Below are positions 43,105 to 54,024 of a DNA stretch of 64,000 bases, piece by piece (positions within the stretch are counted from its first letter, which is position 1; the number at the start of each line of letters is the position of its first letter). The DNA is from Tilletia caries. Lineage: Eukaryota > Basidiomycota > Exobasidiomycetes > Tilletiales > Tilletiaceae. Position numbers and translations under genes: made by a program. Location of the stretch: the NCBI GenBank assembly GCA_032718865.1, contig JALUTQ010000004.1:62001-126000 (forward strand). Reading direction: 5' to 3'. Below the pieces are notes generated by a model, which was given only the letters and a program-made list of their open reading frames with translations, was not told where the DNA came from and searched no databases.

Positions 43105-45664
43105 TCATTGTGACTTGTTCTTCTTGGTTCCTTTGATGTCTTTGATATCCGGAATGGGCAGACCGGCCTTCGCGCATTTAACCTGAGTCGATGTCAGGAC
43201 CACCGTTCCGTTCTCGATGCCGGCTTTGAGCTTGTTCAGAAGGGCCTCTTTCTTCTCGCCCTTTTCAAACGGCTTGGAGGCATGACCGAGGATCTCCACA
43301 AGGGAAGCTTTACCGAGGCTCTGTGATTGATTAGCAAACATTGTAATCAACAGTCCACGTCCGCGCGTCGTTAGGCAGCTTTGCTCGTGCATTCAGCATA
43401 GGTGTATCAGATTCAGACTCACCTTCAAGCTTGCCTCCGTTACGATTCCGTTCTTCAGCTCCACCGCTCCTCTGCTCCGAGATGAAAATCCGGCCGGCAT
43501 GATCTTCTGACTAGCTGGTTCACCGTGGGTGTTGGAGGCCGAGGGTGCGTTGATTGCATTTTGTGGGAGCTGAGTGTCGGTGAGCTGGGTATCGGTCAAA
43601 GGGAGTGGAGCAGCCCTGTTCTGGGCGATATCACCGGTGTTGCCATCCTCAGCAGTCTCGGAGCGGCCTTGACCGGCAACAGCGAGGGGAGTTGATTGAC
43701 GCACGGCCTGAGAGGAGGAAAGGTCGGTCTTGAAGGCGTCCTCGATGTATTCGCTGATTCTCTGGATGTGAAGCTTGATCACAGGCTGCGGTCCCATCCC
43801 CGTCTTGTCCCTTTCCTCCTTCGCAATCGCCCAAATCCGTAGTAGTGCTGCCAACAGACGGCAGGCATTTCGAACCGATCCAAAGGTAATGCGATTCTTG
43901 AGGGCATCGTGGTATCTCCATGTGCCGATCTCGTCGTGGCCAAACGAAATGCCACTCTTGTCTGGGTCCTCGACATCAGGAACAGCTTCTTCCAAACCAG
44001 CCAGCCACTTCAAAAACCCTGTATCGCCGTCTTGCTCGGGATCAAAGCCATACTCTTCAGCATTTTTCCAACGCATGCAGAGCCCTGAGCACGCTCACGC
44101 GCTCTTCTAGTCCGGAGTACTTCGTCTTGAGGGCGGACAGAAGGGCTGATATTGTTGGATCTGTGAGGCGGTCGTTGTCTCCGGCTCGAATATCGGCAGC
44201 GGAACATTTGGAGAGTGACAGCGGTGGTATGCTCCCGCTCGACGACCGACGCAAAGGAGAGGAACGCAGAGGAGACTTTGACGGCTCCATCCGACGAGAT
44301 GTATCAGCGAGGCGGGATGGACCAGCGCTGTGCGAAGGGTCAGCAGAGGATTCCGAGACTGGAGAGGGTCTTGAGGGGATGAACATGCGAGAAGTATTGG
44401 CAGTAACCTGGGCGGTGGTTCGAGTCGAACTGCCAACACTAGCGCCGACATGAGCAGAATTTTGGGCAGTGGTAGAAGACTCTATTGTTAAAGATAGATG
44501 TCAATGGCTCAGTGCACATGTGTGCCCTTGCAATCAGAAATGAGGCAAACAGCAACTCACTGCCACTGAAGAGAGATCTGACGTTCGACTGGAAGCGGGT
44601 AGCATTTGTCTTGTCCCCTTCCTCGTCACTCTCCTCATCATCATCTCCGTTGTCTTCTTCGCTCGTCATGGAATTGTCGCTTTCCTTCCCTGACTTCTCC
44701 TTCGCCTTTTGTTTTCCCTTCCCGACATTCTTGCTCGTTCTTGAAGTCGTAGCTGGAGCGTTTTGTTTCTTTCGAGGTGATGGCCGAGCTGCTCCGTTCT
44801 TCGCTATCGCTTCGTTGTCTATGTCTGAGTCGTCGCCGACACGACTGCGCTTGAGGGACTCCGCCTTTCGCTTGGCAGTGGCAACCGACTCGCACTTCGA
44901 CTTCAAGTGCTTTTGAATCCAAAATAGCGCCTTGTAGTGCATTGTACACCAAGAGAGAACCGGGAATCGTTTCTCCAGACCCTGGCAGATGACGATCAAT
45001 CTCCGCAAGTAGTTCGCGCGATACAGGTCGTAGTTGCGAGGTTTGTTCTTGAGCCATTCGGGGAGTACGATGTCGTCCAGTTCAGAGCATGCAATTGAGA
45101 CGGCGGTTTCAATCTCATTTACGAGCTCTTTGTCGATGGGATTGCCGTCCATGTCGCGTGTGACCTCCTCTTTGCCAAACTTGCGATTCGTGTGAAGCTT
45201 TTGAGCATCTGCCAAGGTCCACATCATCAGCTCAGGGCTGGTGAAGCTCTCCAGGGGCATTGTGGGATTCATCGTCATATCCACGCCTTGAGACGCGTCT
45301 CGGTTTCCGGCGAGGGAGTCGCCAGCATTCGGTACGCTATTTGTGGAGCTCGAGTTCTGAAACTTGCTGAGCGCCGCGGTGGGATTGGTGACTGAGTTGG
45401 ATAGTTCAGCAGTGGTAGCTTCCAGGGAGGCGGTCCGATCCGTTTCCCGTTTGAGCTGAGCAGTCAGAGACTGTACGTGTGGGTGATCAACGATAGGCGA
45501 TGGGGAATGTCGCCAATGTTATGGTCTCCCCAGATCAGAGTGGGAAGGGTACGATGATGAGGGTCGAATGACTCCTTGTGCTGATTGTGGGAACGGTGGG
45601 ACGGAACAGACTCTGGGATGAATCCATTGCCTTGAAACATCGATGAGTACCCTGCGCCAGCCAT
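43105..45664 (-). CDS. Second gene of the CACTA-like element: coiled-coil protein with SAP-like tail
   Basis: Exons on the minus strand: a first exon from ATG 45664 (MAGAGYSSMFQGNGF) with an unresolved end, about 45473-44561, 44481-44099, 44052-43423, 43320-43105. The last four keep frame with GT-AG introns (one only 46 nt). Visible parts are a coiled coil (LTAQLKRETDRTASLEATTA), a helical region (YDLYRANYLRRLIVICQGLE, FWIQKHLKSKCESVATAKRK), a Lys-rich then acidic linker (KGKQKAKEKSGKE, SEEDNGDDDEESDEEGD), HDEIGTWRYHDALKNRITFG and a C-terminal SAP-like helix pair (SLGKASLVEILGHAS, KKEALLNKLKAGIENG). I do not recognise the protein. Lying between the transposase and the left end on the same strand, it may be an accessory DNA-binding protein of the transposon. 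Confidence 0.5.
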
Positions 45665-46465
45665 CTCTTATCCTAGGCGTGTGTGTGCGGGAGAGGGACT
45701 AGGGATTGCCGGAGTGGTGCCTGGTAGAGACTGGAGAAGTTGATGAAGGAGGGTAGGAGAGCTGTCTGCTGTGGTGACTGGTGACTGGTGGTGGTGACTG
45801 GTGGTAGAGGAAGATGATGATGGTGGTAATGATGGTAAGAGAGGGAGCTTGACAGCACCTCTTGTACCACTTCCTGCACACGGTCTCAGCAGTCAGCGGG
45901 GCCAGGCTACAGGCTTGAAGGACGAGAGTCGAGAGAGTAGGAGTAACACGCGATGCTTGATTACTGGATGCGGAGTTGATTGAGGCTTGGAGAACGGGGA
46001 GCGAGCTGTGGTTCTTTGAGAGGAGAGCATGGTAGCGACCAGAAAGAGTGCATGTATGCGGGTCAGAACTCAGAACACTGAAGCAGCGAGCGCAAGGTGA
46101 AGAGGCCGTGGTCCGGGGAGTCTACTAATGGTCCCAGTAGAGGATAGCGGCAGCCAGAGCCCAGAATTGGAGTTGGTCATCCTATGCGTGATGCTGACGC
46201 CGGACGCGCAAAGAGAGTGCAAACTGCGGGAGGTGTTTGACGGTTGCTTCCCTCCATACCATCGCCTTCTGGGTGAATCCATGAAGCGTTCTCGCATCGT
46301 GCTCCGTGCCGATGGACGATGATATGAAAGTATGGTGATTCGGGAAAGCGGGTAGCTGGCGGGAGAGGGGAGCGTGAGGACTCAAAGATGCATGTAAGTC
46401 GAAGCATCGCCATAGTAGCACTTCATAGACTGAGAGATACTCACAGAGATTGGCAGGAAGTGATT
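45665..46465. other. Spacer between the transposase and the second transposon gene
   Basis: About 800 bp, no gene supported. It holds (GGTGACT)n-like and (GATGATGGT)n-like tracts at 45775-45835. As the second gene's upstream region it should contain its promoter. Confidence 0.4.
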
Positions 46466-47917
46466 TCACGGCTCATCCTCATCCTCATCTCCTTCTTCGT
46501 CTTCGTACCATGTTGGCTTTCGCAAGATGTACACAAACTCGTCCAGCTCCACAACACCGATCGGCTCGATGATCTCCTTGATGTCAACCAGAATCCACTC
46601 CTCACCCCATGACCCACGAGTGATGCCCATCGTGTTCTCGACGTTGACGATTGGGCGAGCCAATGCATAGGCCTGGTCGGGTGTGACCTCTGCAGGTGGA
46701 TCCTCCTCCCCATCTAGTACCATAATGAAGCAAAATGCTTCGGCATACACTCCTCCGATGGCAGCAAAGCGAGAGCATCTTCGTCGCGAGTTCTCGTCCA
46801 TCTGTGTCCCTCGAATGATCTGTCCGGAAGAGAGCTTGAGCCTGCATCGTACCTTTGCTTCGAAGTGGTCGGGGGCGAGACCGTCAGTCGCAAGACGATG
46901 AAGAAGCGGGACGGCTACGTGGTCGACCTCGTCTAGAGATCGATGCTTCTCTCCAGGGCGAACGGATAGAACAATACGCTTCTCCGTGACATTGGCATCA
47001 GAGGGAGAGCTGCCAGCGGCCATGATGGTGAGGAGGCGCATATGTTCACGCTGAACGATGTTGTTGGCAATGTTGGCGAAAGGCGCCTTCTTCGATCGCA
47101 CGGAGCGTTTCGCCAGCCCGATCTCCCTCTCGCATCGTGCTGCGAAGAGGTCCTTAAGCTACCATGCCAGTAGATGAAGGTGGCAATGTGAAGCAGCTGG
47201 TGAATTGAGATGCTGCAAGTGCAACGAAGGAAAGGTCAAAAGATCTTTGAGTCTAGCACCTAGCAAATGCATTGAGACGGGAACGGAACACATACGATGA
47301 TCTGTGAAGTTTGGAAAGGTCGTCGCAGACGTAGAGATCCTCCCATGCTCGAACGAATTGAGCAAAGTGCTCTTGGATTGCTGACAGCTGTTGGGTTGAT
47401 ATTCCGCTGTTGGACATCGTCAACCGAACACCCTGGACCAGATGCCCGAGCATCTCTACCAATGCGATGAGAGCTCCGATGGACAGCAAAAAGGGGAGGA
47501 GGTAGTAAGAGGTCATCGATGACCATTCGTGGAACTTGTAGTTTGCGGCATGCTCGACGGGATTGCGAGGCGGTGAAGCAGCAAAGCAGCTGGGAAGATC
47601 AATCCCTGCGTCCTCGACAAACTGGCCGAAGAGGAGAATCTGCTCTCCGGTGAACGAGAATGCATCTCCGGGCAGGTTCTCGTTGAGAGTTGACCAGATG
47701 ATGGAGGAGATGTTGGAACCGAAAAGATGAAAGATGTCGGGAGGGAAGAATGAAGGGTGAATGAAGCAGGGGGAAAACGCAAGCAGAGGCAGCTGAACTA
47801 CTCCAGTCCCGCGCTGTATCTCGCTCCTATCCGCCTCGGTAAGGGCTTCGCTCAACTCTTTAAGGCCTTGAGCGAACGACTCGTCGGTACGTAAAGGAAG
47901 GTCGTAGGCGTGGTACG

Positions 47918-48505
47918 ATGCCGGCAACCCACGTCGACGCTGCCGACTTGACCATCCAGGCCATTGCCGAGCGTGACATTCAGGTGCTCGCTCGGAACAA
48001 ACAGGACGAGAGCATGGCCTCCTTCGTCTCGCGCGCACTTACCAACTTCCGTGCCAGCAGAAGGCTCCCGCTGCTCCCGCTAAGGCTGCAGCTCTCGCCC
48101 AGGCTCCTGCTCAAGCCCCTTCCAGTCCCCAGGTCCCCGCTGGGGCTCACAAGGCACCGCAAGCAGCACCTAAGGCCGCCACTCCAGCTTCCGCCGCTTC
48201 CACCAAGTTTCAGCACGCTCGCGACGCCACCGTCGCCCAGATCACCAACGGCACTCCCGGCCAGGCTGTCGCAGCCCAGCAAATTCCCTGCTGAGGCTCG
48301 CCTCGTCAACCTCGAGGATTCCGAGGCCAACATCAATGCTGGCCCGCACGCCGAGAGCCGCGACGTGATGGTTGCCCAGATCAAGAACGACGGTGTCTCG
48401 GCCGCCCCTGTCTCGCGCGATTTGACTCTGGCCCAGATCTCGGACCAGGCTGATGAGGTCGACGAGGATGCTGAGGATGCGCCCTCTCAGGCTCAGGCTC
48501 AATAG
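47918..48505 (+). pseudogene. Foreign plus-strand coding fragment inside the transposase
   Basis: It starts ATGCCGGCAACC and reads DLTIQAIAERDIQVLARNK and MASFVSRALTNFR; then an Ala/Gln/Pro-rich stretch is protein-like only in a shifted frame (KFQHARDATVAQITNGTPG), and the first frame returns with AEARLVNLEDSEANINAGPH, DVMVAQIKNDGVSAAP and LTLAQISDQADEVDEDAEDA to a stop at 48505. The repeated (V/L)AQI motif and the two compensating shifts suggest a decayed gene or retrocopy. A 3' tail with two CTTGTAACATAGC motifs (about 48576 and 48624) follows. Family unknown. It interrupts the transposase between YFPL and YHAYDLPL. Confidence 0.45.
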
Positions 48506-50099
48506 CGCTCTCGCAAGGGCGAACTGTGCCTTCCTGTGCCTGGTTCCTGCACAGGTCTTCCCTTCTTCCTTGACCCTTGTAACATAGCTATTATGCAGCT
48601 TCACTCCGTCTGCGATGTCTGCTTGTAACATAGCCTTTAGCGTAGTCATCCATTCCCCGGTTAACAAGCACTCCCAGAAGCTGTGAAGACGAGCATACAT
48701 ATCATTCGGGGTGAGTAGCCCCTCCTCCGGCCCTCACCTTTTACTCCGCCAGTCGTCTGTCTCCGTGGGGTCCGTCCTACGGTACGTTCCACTTCCGGGC
48801 TTAGGAGCAGTCCTCACTCCTGACCAGCTCTTCACTCTCCTATTGATGTTTCGCTGTCGCCGTCTCCTGCCCCAGCTAGTCTCTACTTCTCTCCCAACCG
48901 TCCGCAAGGGGAAGTATCCGACCACCTGCTTACTCTTTGGGTAGTTCGCTACCATCAAGCAGCTCTTGCAACCCGAGTACCCCTGATAGCCTGTCAGGCC
49001 GTTGATCTTCGTCGATCCCGGTTGATCAGCACATCCAGCAACCAGCCACGCGCGCCACAGAAACCATTCCCTCTTCTCCTCATCCCATACCCAATATCCC
49101 AACGCTGCGCGTGCCAGTTCCTGCATGATTGGCCATAGAAAGGAATCGATATCTCCGGGAGACTTCGGACCAGGAATGATCGTGCTCACGAAGGTGTCTG
49201 ATCTTTTGAAACGTGAGGAGAGCGGAGAATTGAGCGAAATGAGAAGAACGATCCAACCGTCGGAGTCGGCCTTGTTTAGCATTTGGGCACCGTCTGTACT
49301 CAACATGAGCAAGTCGTATCGTGGGTCGTCGAAGAGCCCGTTTCTGAGGAAGTGCTGATGGATTTCGCCGTCCGGCCAATCTTGGAAGACGTGCTGCGCC
49401 GTCCCAAACGTATCCCTCGACTCTTGACCGCGCTCGTGAAGGTAGGTGCTCGTCATTCCTGACTTGAATTTCGCGCGGATTCTGGGGAGGATAGGAAGGG
49501 TGATGTACTTGCGTCGAGGCTTTCCATTCTGATCAAATCGAGGTTCGCCGCATATCTCGCCATCTCTGACATGAGGACAACGGTCGAGGCCGGCGTTGGG
49601 GCCTATGTAGGCAATACAAGAGTTGACACACATATCGTATGTGTTCTCTTCTACCCCTGTGACGAGCTTGACCAACGAAAGCGCCCGCTTCTTGCTGAGG
49701 ATATCGATGTTCTTCTGAAGCTTCTTGGCGCTCTTTGCAAAGCCGCTGTAGACTCGCTCCGTTCCGTCCACCTCGACCCATGTTTGGAAGTGGTCGACTG
49801 TTGCTCTTTCGCTCTCCGTTAGATCTTGTAGACGGGTGCCTCCACCCTGTTGACGGGGCATCGGTCCTGGATGATAATCGTCCACCAGCTCTTCGAATCT
49901 GTCCTGAGCGTGAGTCGAACGAGTGTACCGATCCCTGGACTGTGCTGTTGGGAGTGTCCGGCGGTCCTCTTCGCCGTCTTCATCGCTGTCCGAATTGTCA
50001 TGATACCGACGCCAGTCCAAGCTGTCGTTGTCTTCGTCGTCTTCGCCATCAATTTGAGAACCATCCCCCAGAAAAAGGAGCAAATCTGAGGCCACAAGT

Positions 50100-50684
50100 T
50101 GTTGAAGATTGCATCTTCATAGCAACCTCCACGTGGTTGTGACCTTTCCACAGTCTTTCCTATATAGATGAGACCCTTAGTCTCATTTGTGACTCCACTT
50201 CCAGTCTCATCGATTCCTGCGTTTGTGACACGAAATCGTTGCGCAACGATGTGGCACACATTGTTCATTGCGCAATGGCTGTCCTCCCCCCTGTACCCAC
50301 AAAGCTATATAAGCAGGCACTTTCCACCACCACTGTTTCCCCCGCTTCTATTGAAATTCACCACACACGTTCCTGCTTCCACTCTCCCTCGTCACCTCCT
50401 CACCTTTGACCTCGTCCTCCTCATCTTTTACCTTCTCGCCCTCATCCTTGACTTCCCCGTCAAAGGTTGCATCCTTTCCGTATCTTCAGGCATAGGCTAG
50501 AGTTCTGGCAGCACGTCACTTCGCCCTCATTGCGAGGGGGTACTACGTAGCTGACCGTCCGACACCGAACCTGAGATACTGGGATTGCTCCTGCGACTCG
50601 TCAAGCGACGTCGGCCTCTCTCCTCCACCTTGTCGGTCCTCCCAAGGTGAGTAGTCGAGCACTGAGCACCTAGTATTTACAACA
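50100..50684 (+). repeat. copia-2 5' LTR with promoter
   Basis: Begins TGTTGAAGAT, ends TTTACAACA. TATATAA at 50306-50312 is the likely core promoter. It includes a perfect 14-bp palindrome around CGTTGCGCAACG (about 50237). Confidence 0.95.
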
Positions 50685-50708
50685 GATTAAGAGTCTGACT
50701 AGCTCTGC
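50685..50708 (+). other. copia-2 primer-binding site, complementary to a tRNA-Lys(CUU) anticodon arm
   Basis: The bases directly after the LTR read GATTAAGAGTCTGA; the complement TCAGACTCTTAATC is the typical anticodon arm of a tRNA with CTT as anticodon. It does not begin with TGG, so priming from a tRNA 3' end is unlikely and a cleaved tRNA half is the better model, as in Drosophila copia. Confidence 0.6.
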
Positions 50709-50745
50709 TCCTTTCTTCCCTCTGCTCCTGTCCGTGGACTTTCTT

Positions 50746-50783
<38 letters not shown>

Positions 50784-51261
50784 TCTCGTCTCTGCCATCC
50801 TCGACCTCGTCTTCATCGATTTCGATTTTCGACCTTGTCCTCACGAATCGCTGGTTCTCCACGATTGCTGTCGGTTCTCCGCTTGCCGCTGGTTCTCCGC
50901 CGCCTGCCAACCTACCACTCTGTTTTTCGGTGCTGCTTCTGGTCCTCCTCGCACACCTCGACCTTCGATCTCCACCTTGTTGGTCCTCCCAAGACGGATC
51001 CAAGGTTTTCTTCAAGCATCCAAGGCCCGAGCAAGATTTGCCTTTCGGCTTTCTCTCTTCGTTCTTGTGCCCTCGCTGGCCTCGACCTCCTCGACCGCGA
51101 CTTCGAGAGCCGTTCTTCTGCTCTGCGTCGCCTTCGATCTCGTCCTGCGGTTTCTGCGTTCTCGCTCCCGCCTCGTCCTCGACTCTTCAGTCTTCTCGAC
51201 CTCCGATCCTCTTCTTTCTTCGGCCCTCGGTCATCTTCCTTCTCTGCCTCTCTTCTTCGGC

Positions 51262-54024
51262 ATGGACGACACCAACTCCTCCGCCATCTCCGGCATTCCT
51301 GCCCTCGTCGGCCTCGAAAACTTCTTCGCCTGGCGAGAGGCAATCGAGCCCGTCTTCATCGGCATCCGCGCGTTCGACATTGTCCGCGGCGTCGAGACTC
51401 AGCCAACTCTGCCGCCCAACGCCACTTCCACCGATGTGCGCCTGTCCGAGTCTTGGAAGGACAGGGACGCCAAGGCTATGTTCTACCTCCGCAAGACGGT
51501 CAGCGGGGCCCTCAAGGCCATGATTCGAGACCTCTCCTCGTCCGCCGACATGTGGTCCCTCCTCGCCAGTCTTCACGACTTGGGTTCCTCGGATCATCGG
51601 AGCGCCATCAACCGCAAGATGGCGAATCTCTTTCTCGACGAGGGCGGAGACATGGTCCAGCACCTCAACTCCTACATGGAGCTGGTGGCTGAGGCGAGCG
51701 CGGCGGGTCTTCCTTGGGGCACGGAGGACAAAGACAAGTGCGACCGTTTCCTCGACACCCTTCCTCATTCGCTCAGGGTTGTCAGGACGGAGTGGCGGCA
51801 GCTTCCGAAGGACGAGCGGACCTTTTTGCAGCTCGTCCGGGTCTACAACGAGGAGAACGCTTCTCAGAAGCACACGGCGGAGCACAGCGCCAACGCCATG
51901 GCAATGGCCGCTGCCAGCCAACATCTCCACATCGCCATCAAGGGCGCGGCAAACAAGGCCCGCTCCGGCAAGTCCTCTTCGGGTGGCGGCAAGAAGAAGT
52001 CTTCTTCTTCGCCTTCTTCTTCTCAGGCGACCTCCGGCAGCAGCAAGGGCAAGGGCAACAGCAACGGCAACAGCAAGCGTCTGCTCTGCTACGGCTGTGG
52101 TGCTCGCGACCACGAACGTCCTGACTGTCCAGTCGCGAGCCACCTTCTTCCCGGCAATGGTCCGATCTGCTGGACATGCCACAAGCAAGGCCACGTCAAG
52201 TCCGAGTGTCCCAAGTCGACTTCGTCGTCCGGAAAGGCTGCCGCCGCCCTCGAGTCTTATCCAGACGCCGACGAGATGCTCGCAGCCATGTTTGAGCCCT
52301 CCGTTCTTGCCGCCTCCACGACGTCGACCTTGATTCCCTTCATGATCGACTCTGGTGCATCACAGCACATTGTCGACCGACCCGAGCTGCTCCTCAACTC
52401 TCGGAAAGCGGACAAGACCTTGACCTTCAAGACGGTTGGCTCCAAGCAGGCATCCGACCACATCGGCGATGTCACTGGACTTCTTCCCTCCGGCCGCCGC
52501 GTCACTTTCCTGGACGTTGTGCTTCTCCCCGGCGCCGGAGTCAACTTGCTTTCGGAGGAACTGCTGCGCGAGCGTGGCTGGATCAAAGTCATCGACGAGG
52601 ATGACAACGCCCACCTCCAGCACAAGGACAACGCCTCTTGGCGCATGCCTTTGACCAAGCGTGGTCGAGCTCGATGGCTGCTGTTACACGTCGACCTTGC
52701 GGCCTCCACATCGTCTCCCTCAGCGATGCTGGCACCAATGCAGCCCGCTCAGCGCGATCCCGCTCTCGAGGTTCACATTCGCCTCGGTCACTTGGGCTTC
52801 AGCACCATCAAGAAGCTCGTCCGTTCGGGTCATCTTCCTCCCATTCCTGAGCTGAACGATGCCACGCCTTGGTGCGATAGCTGCGAAGCTACCAAGGCTA
52901 CCCGTCGACCGTTCAACGACGCGCCTCTCCACGCGAGTTCTCCGCTGGAGATCATGCTCACGGATGTTGGCGGTCCCTTGGTGACTTGTTTTGGTGGTTT
53001 CCAGTACTACGCGACCTTCATTGACGAGTACACGGACTACACCAAGGTCGACTTACTCCGCTCCAAGGCCGAGGTTTTCGCTCGCCTTGTTGAGTTCGTC
53101 AAGGTAGCCGAACGGACTTTCGGCACCAAGGTGCAAGTCATTCGCACCGACGGCGGCGGCGAGTACGTCAACAAGCACATGTCCACCTGGACTGCTTCTC
53201 AGGGCATCCTCCACCACATCACAACGCCCCACACCCCGGAACTCGACGGTGTGGCTGAGCGCAAGAATCGTACCCTCAAGGAGATGACCGCCGCCATGCT
53301 TCACAGTAGCGGCCTCCCGGTTCAGTGGTGGGGACATGCGATTTTATTCGCTGCGGTGTTGCTCATGAAGGTAACCTTCGTCAAAGACGGTCGGACGGTT
53401 TGGGAGTGGGTACACAAGCGCAAACCCTCCCTTGGCAAGACTCGAGCATTCGGTTCTCCATGCTGGGTTCATATTCCCGCCGCTAACCGCACCAAGTCGG
53501 ACCTCACCACTCCCAAGGCCTGGAAGGGACGTTTGGTCAGCTGGCCGACACAGCGCAGCGGCTGGGGGGTGCACAACGAGACCACGGGGAAGATTGTCTT
53601 CTCCCGCAATGTCTCTTTCGGCCCCAAGCTCTCGTCCAAAGTCATCGAGGTCTCCGAGCCTTCCAACATCGTCCAGCTGGACGTGGAGCCTGGTGATCCC
53701 GGCTTCCTCGAGTACGACGAGGAAGACATTTCCGACGATGACGCGGAGCCAGGTCCCGACGCCAATAATGTCGAACTTCTTCCTCTTGGCCGCAAACGCC
53801 CTGAGCCCGAGGGGGTGAATCATGCGCCCGGCAACAGTCCTGCCGTGGCCGATCGACCTCAAGGCATTCGCCGGCTTCCTGCGCGCGCTGGCCGCGGTCA
53901 ACGTTCGTCTGCTTTTTCGGGACACGTACGCAGCGTTCATGCAGGAGTCGGAAGGGTTTCTTTGCAAGATTGCCCTCGTCGACGACGACCCCACAAGCTA
54001 CGGCGACGCCATGTCGAGTCCTGA
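51262..54024 (+). CDS. copia-2 Gag-protease-integrase ORF
   Basis: ATG at 51262 (MDDTNSSAISGIPAL) chosen because the upstream part of the same frame only translates the (CTCGTC)n leader. Gag (UBN2-like): NFFAWREAIEPVFIGIRAFD, MIRDLSSSADMWSLLASLHD, LNSYMELVAEASAAGLPWG. Two CCHC knuckles: CYGCGARDHERPDC and CWTCHKQGHVKSEC. Protease: IPFMIDSGASQHIVDRPELL. GAG-pre-integrase: VHIRLGHLGFSTIKKLV with CDSCEATKATRRPF. Integrase core acidic residues in MLTDVGG, VIRTDGGGEY and DGVAERKNRTLKE. The frame becomes Arg-rich nonsense before the stop at 54024, while the RT frame opens at about 53822. Confidence 0.88.
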   Translation: MDDTNSSAISGIPALVGLENFFAWREAIEPVFIGIRAFDIVRGVETQPTLPPNATSTDVRLSESWKDRDAKAMFYLRKTVSGALKAMIRDLSSSADMWSLLASLHDLGSSDHRSAINRKMANLFLDEGGDMVQHLNSYMELVAEASAAGLPWGTEDKDKCDRFLDTLPHSLRVVRTEWRQLPKDERTFLQLVRVYNEENASQKHTAEHSANAMAMAAASQHLHIAIKGAANKARSGKSSSGGGKKKSSSSPSSSQATSGSSKGKGNSNGNSKRLLCYGCGARDHERPDCPVASHLLPGNGPICWTCHKQGHVKSECPKSTSSSGKAAAALESYPDADEMLAAMFEPSVLAASTTSTLIPFMIDSGASQHIVDRPELLLNSRKADKTLTFKTVGSKQASDHIGDVTGLLPSGRRVTFLDVVLLPGAGVNLLSEELLRERGWIKVIDEDDNAHLQHKDNASWRMPLTKRGRARWLLLHVDLAASTSSPSAMLAPMQPAQRDPALEVHIRLGHLGFSTIKKLVRSGHLPPIPELNDATPWCDSCEATKATRRPFNDAPLHASSPLEIMLTDVGGPLVTCFGGFQYYATFIDEYTDYTKVDLLRSKAEVFARLVEFVKVAERTFGTKVQVIRTDGGGEYVNKHMSTWTASQGILHHITTPHTPELDGVAERKNRTLKEMTAAMLHSSGLPVQWWGHAILFAAVLLMKVTFVKDGRTVWEWVHKRKPSLGKTRAFGSPCWVHIPAANRTKSDLTTPKAWKGRLVSWPTQRSGWGVHNETTGKIVFSRNVSFGPKLSSKVIEVSEPSNIVQLDVEPGDPGFLEYDEEDISDDDAEPGPDANNVELLPLGRKRPEPEGVNHAPGNSPAVADRPQGIRRLPARAGRGQRSSAFSGHVRSVHAGVGRVSLQDCPRRRRPHKLRRRHVES

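Noticed and set aside
48242..48700. Minus-strand ORF as a missing part of the transposase
   Set aside because: The segment starting MYARLHSFWECLL has some protein character, but it does not match the known Tnp2 blocks on either side and overlaps the foreign plus-strand fragment; left undecided and not annotated.
50069..50099. Frameshift in the transposase at the copia-2 junction
   Set aside because: The right flank has an open acidic frame that joins the left flank in phase, so an ordinary upstream intron explains the frames without a mutation.
50734..51261. N-terminal extension of the copia-2 polyprotein
   Set aside because: It is the translation of a (CTCGTC)n leader into Leu/Val repeats without an ATG in a sensible place; the ATG at 51262 opens the Gag domain.
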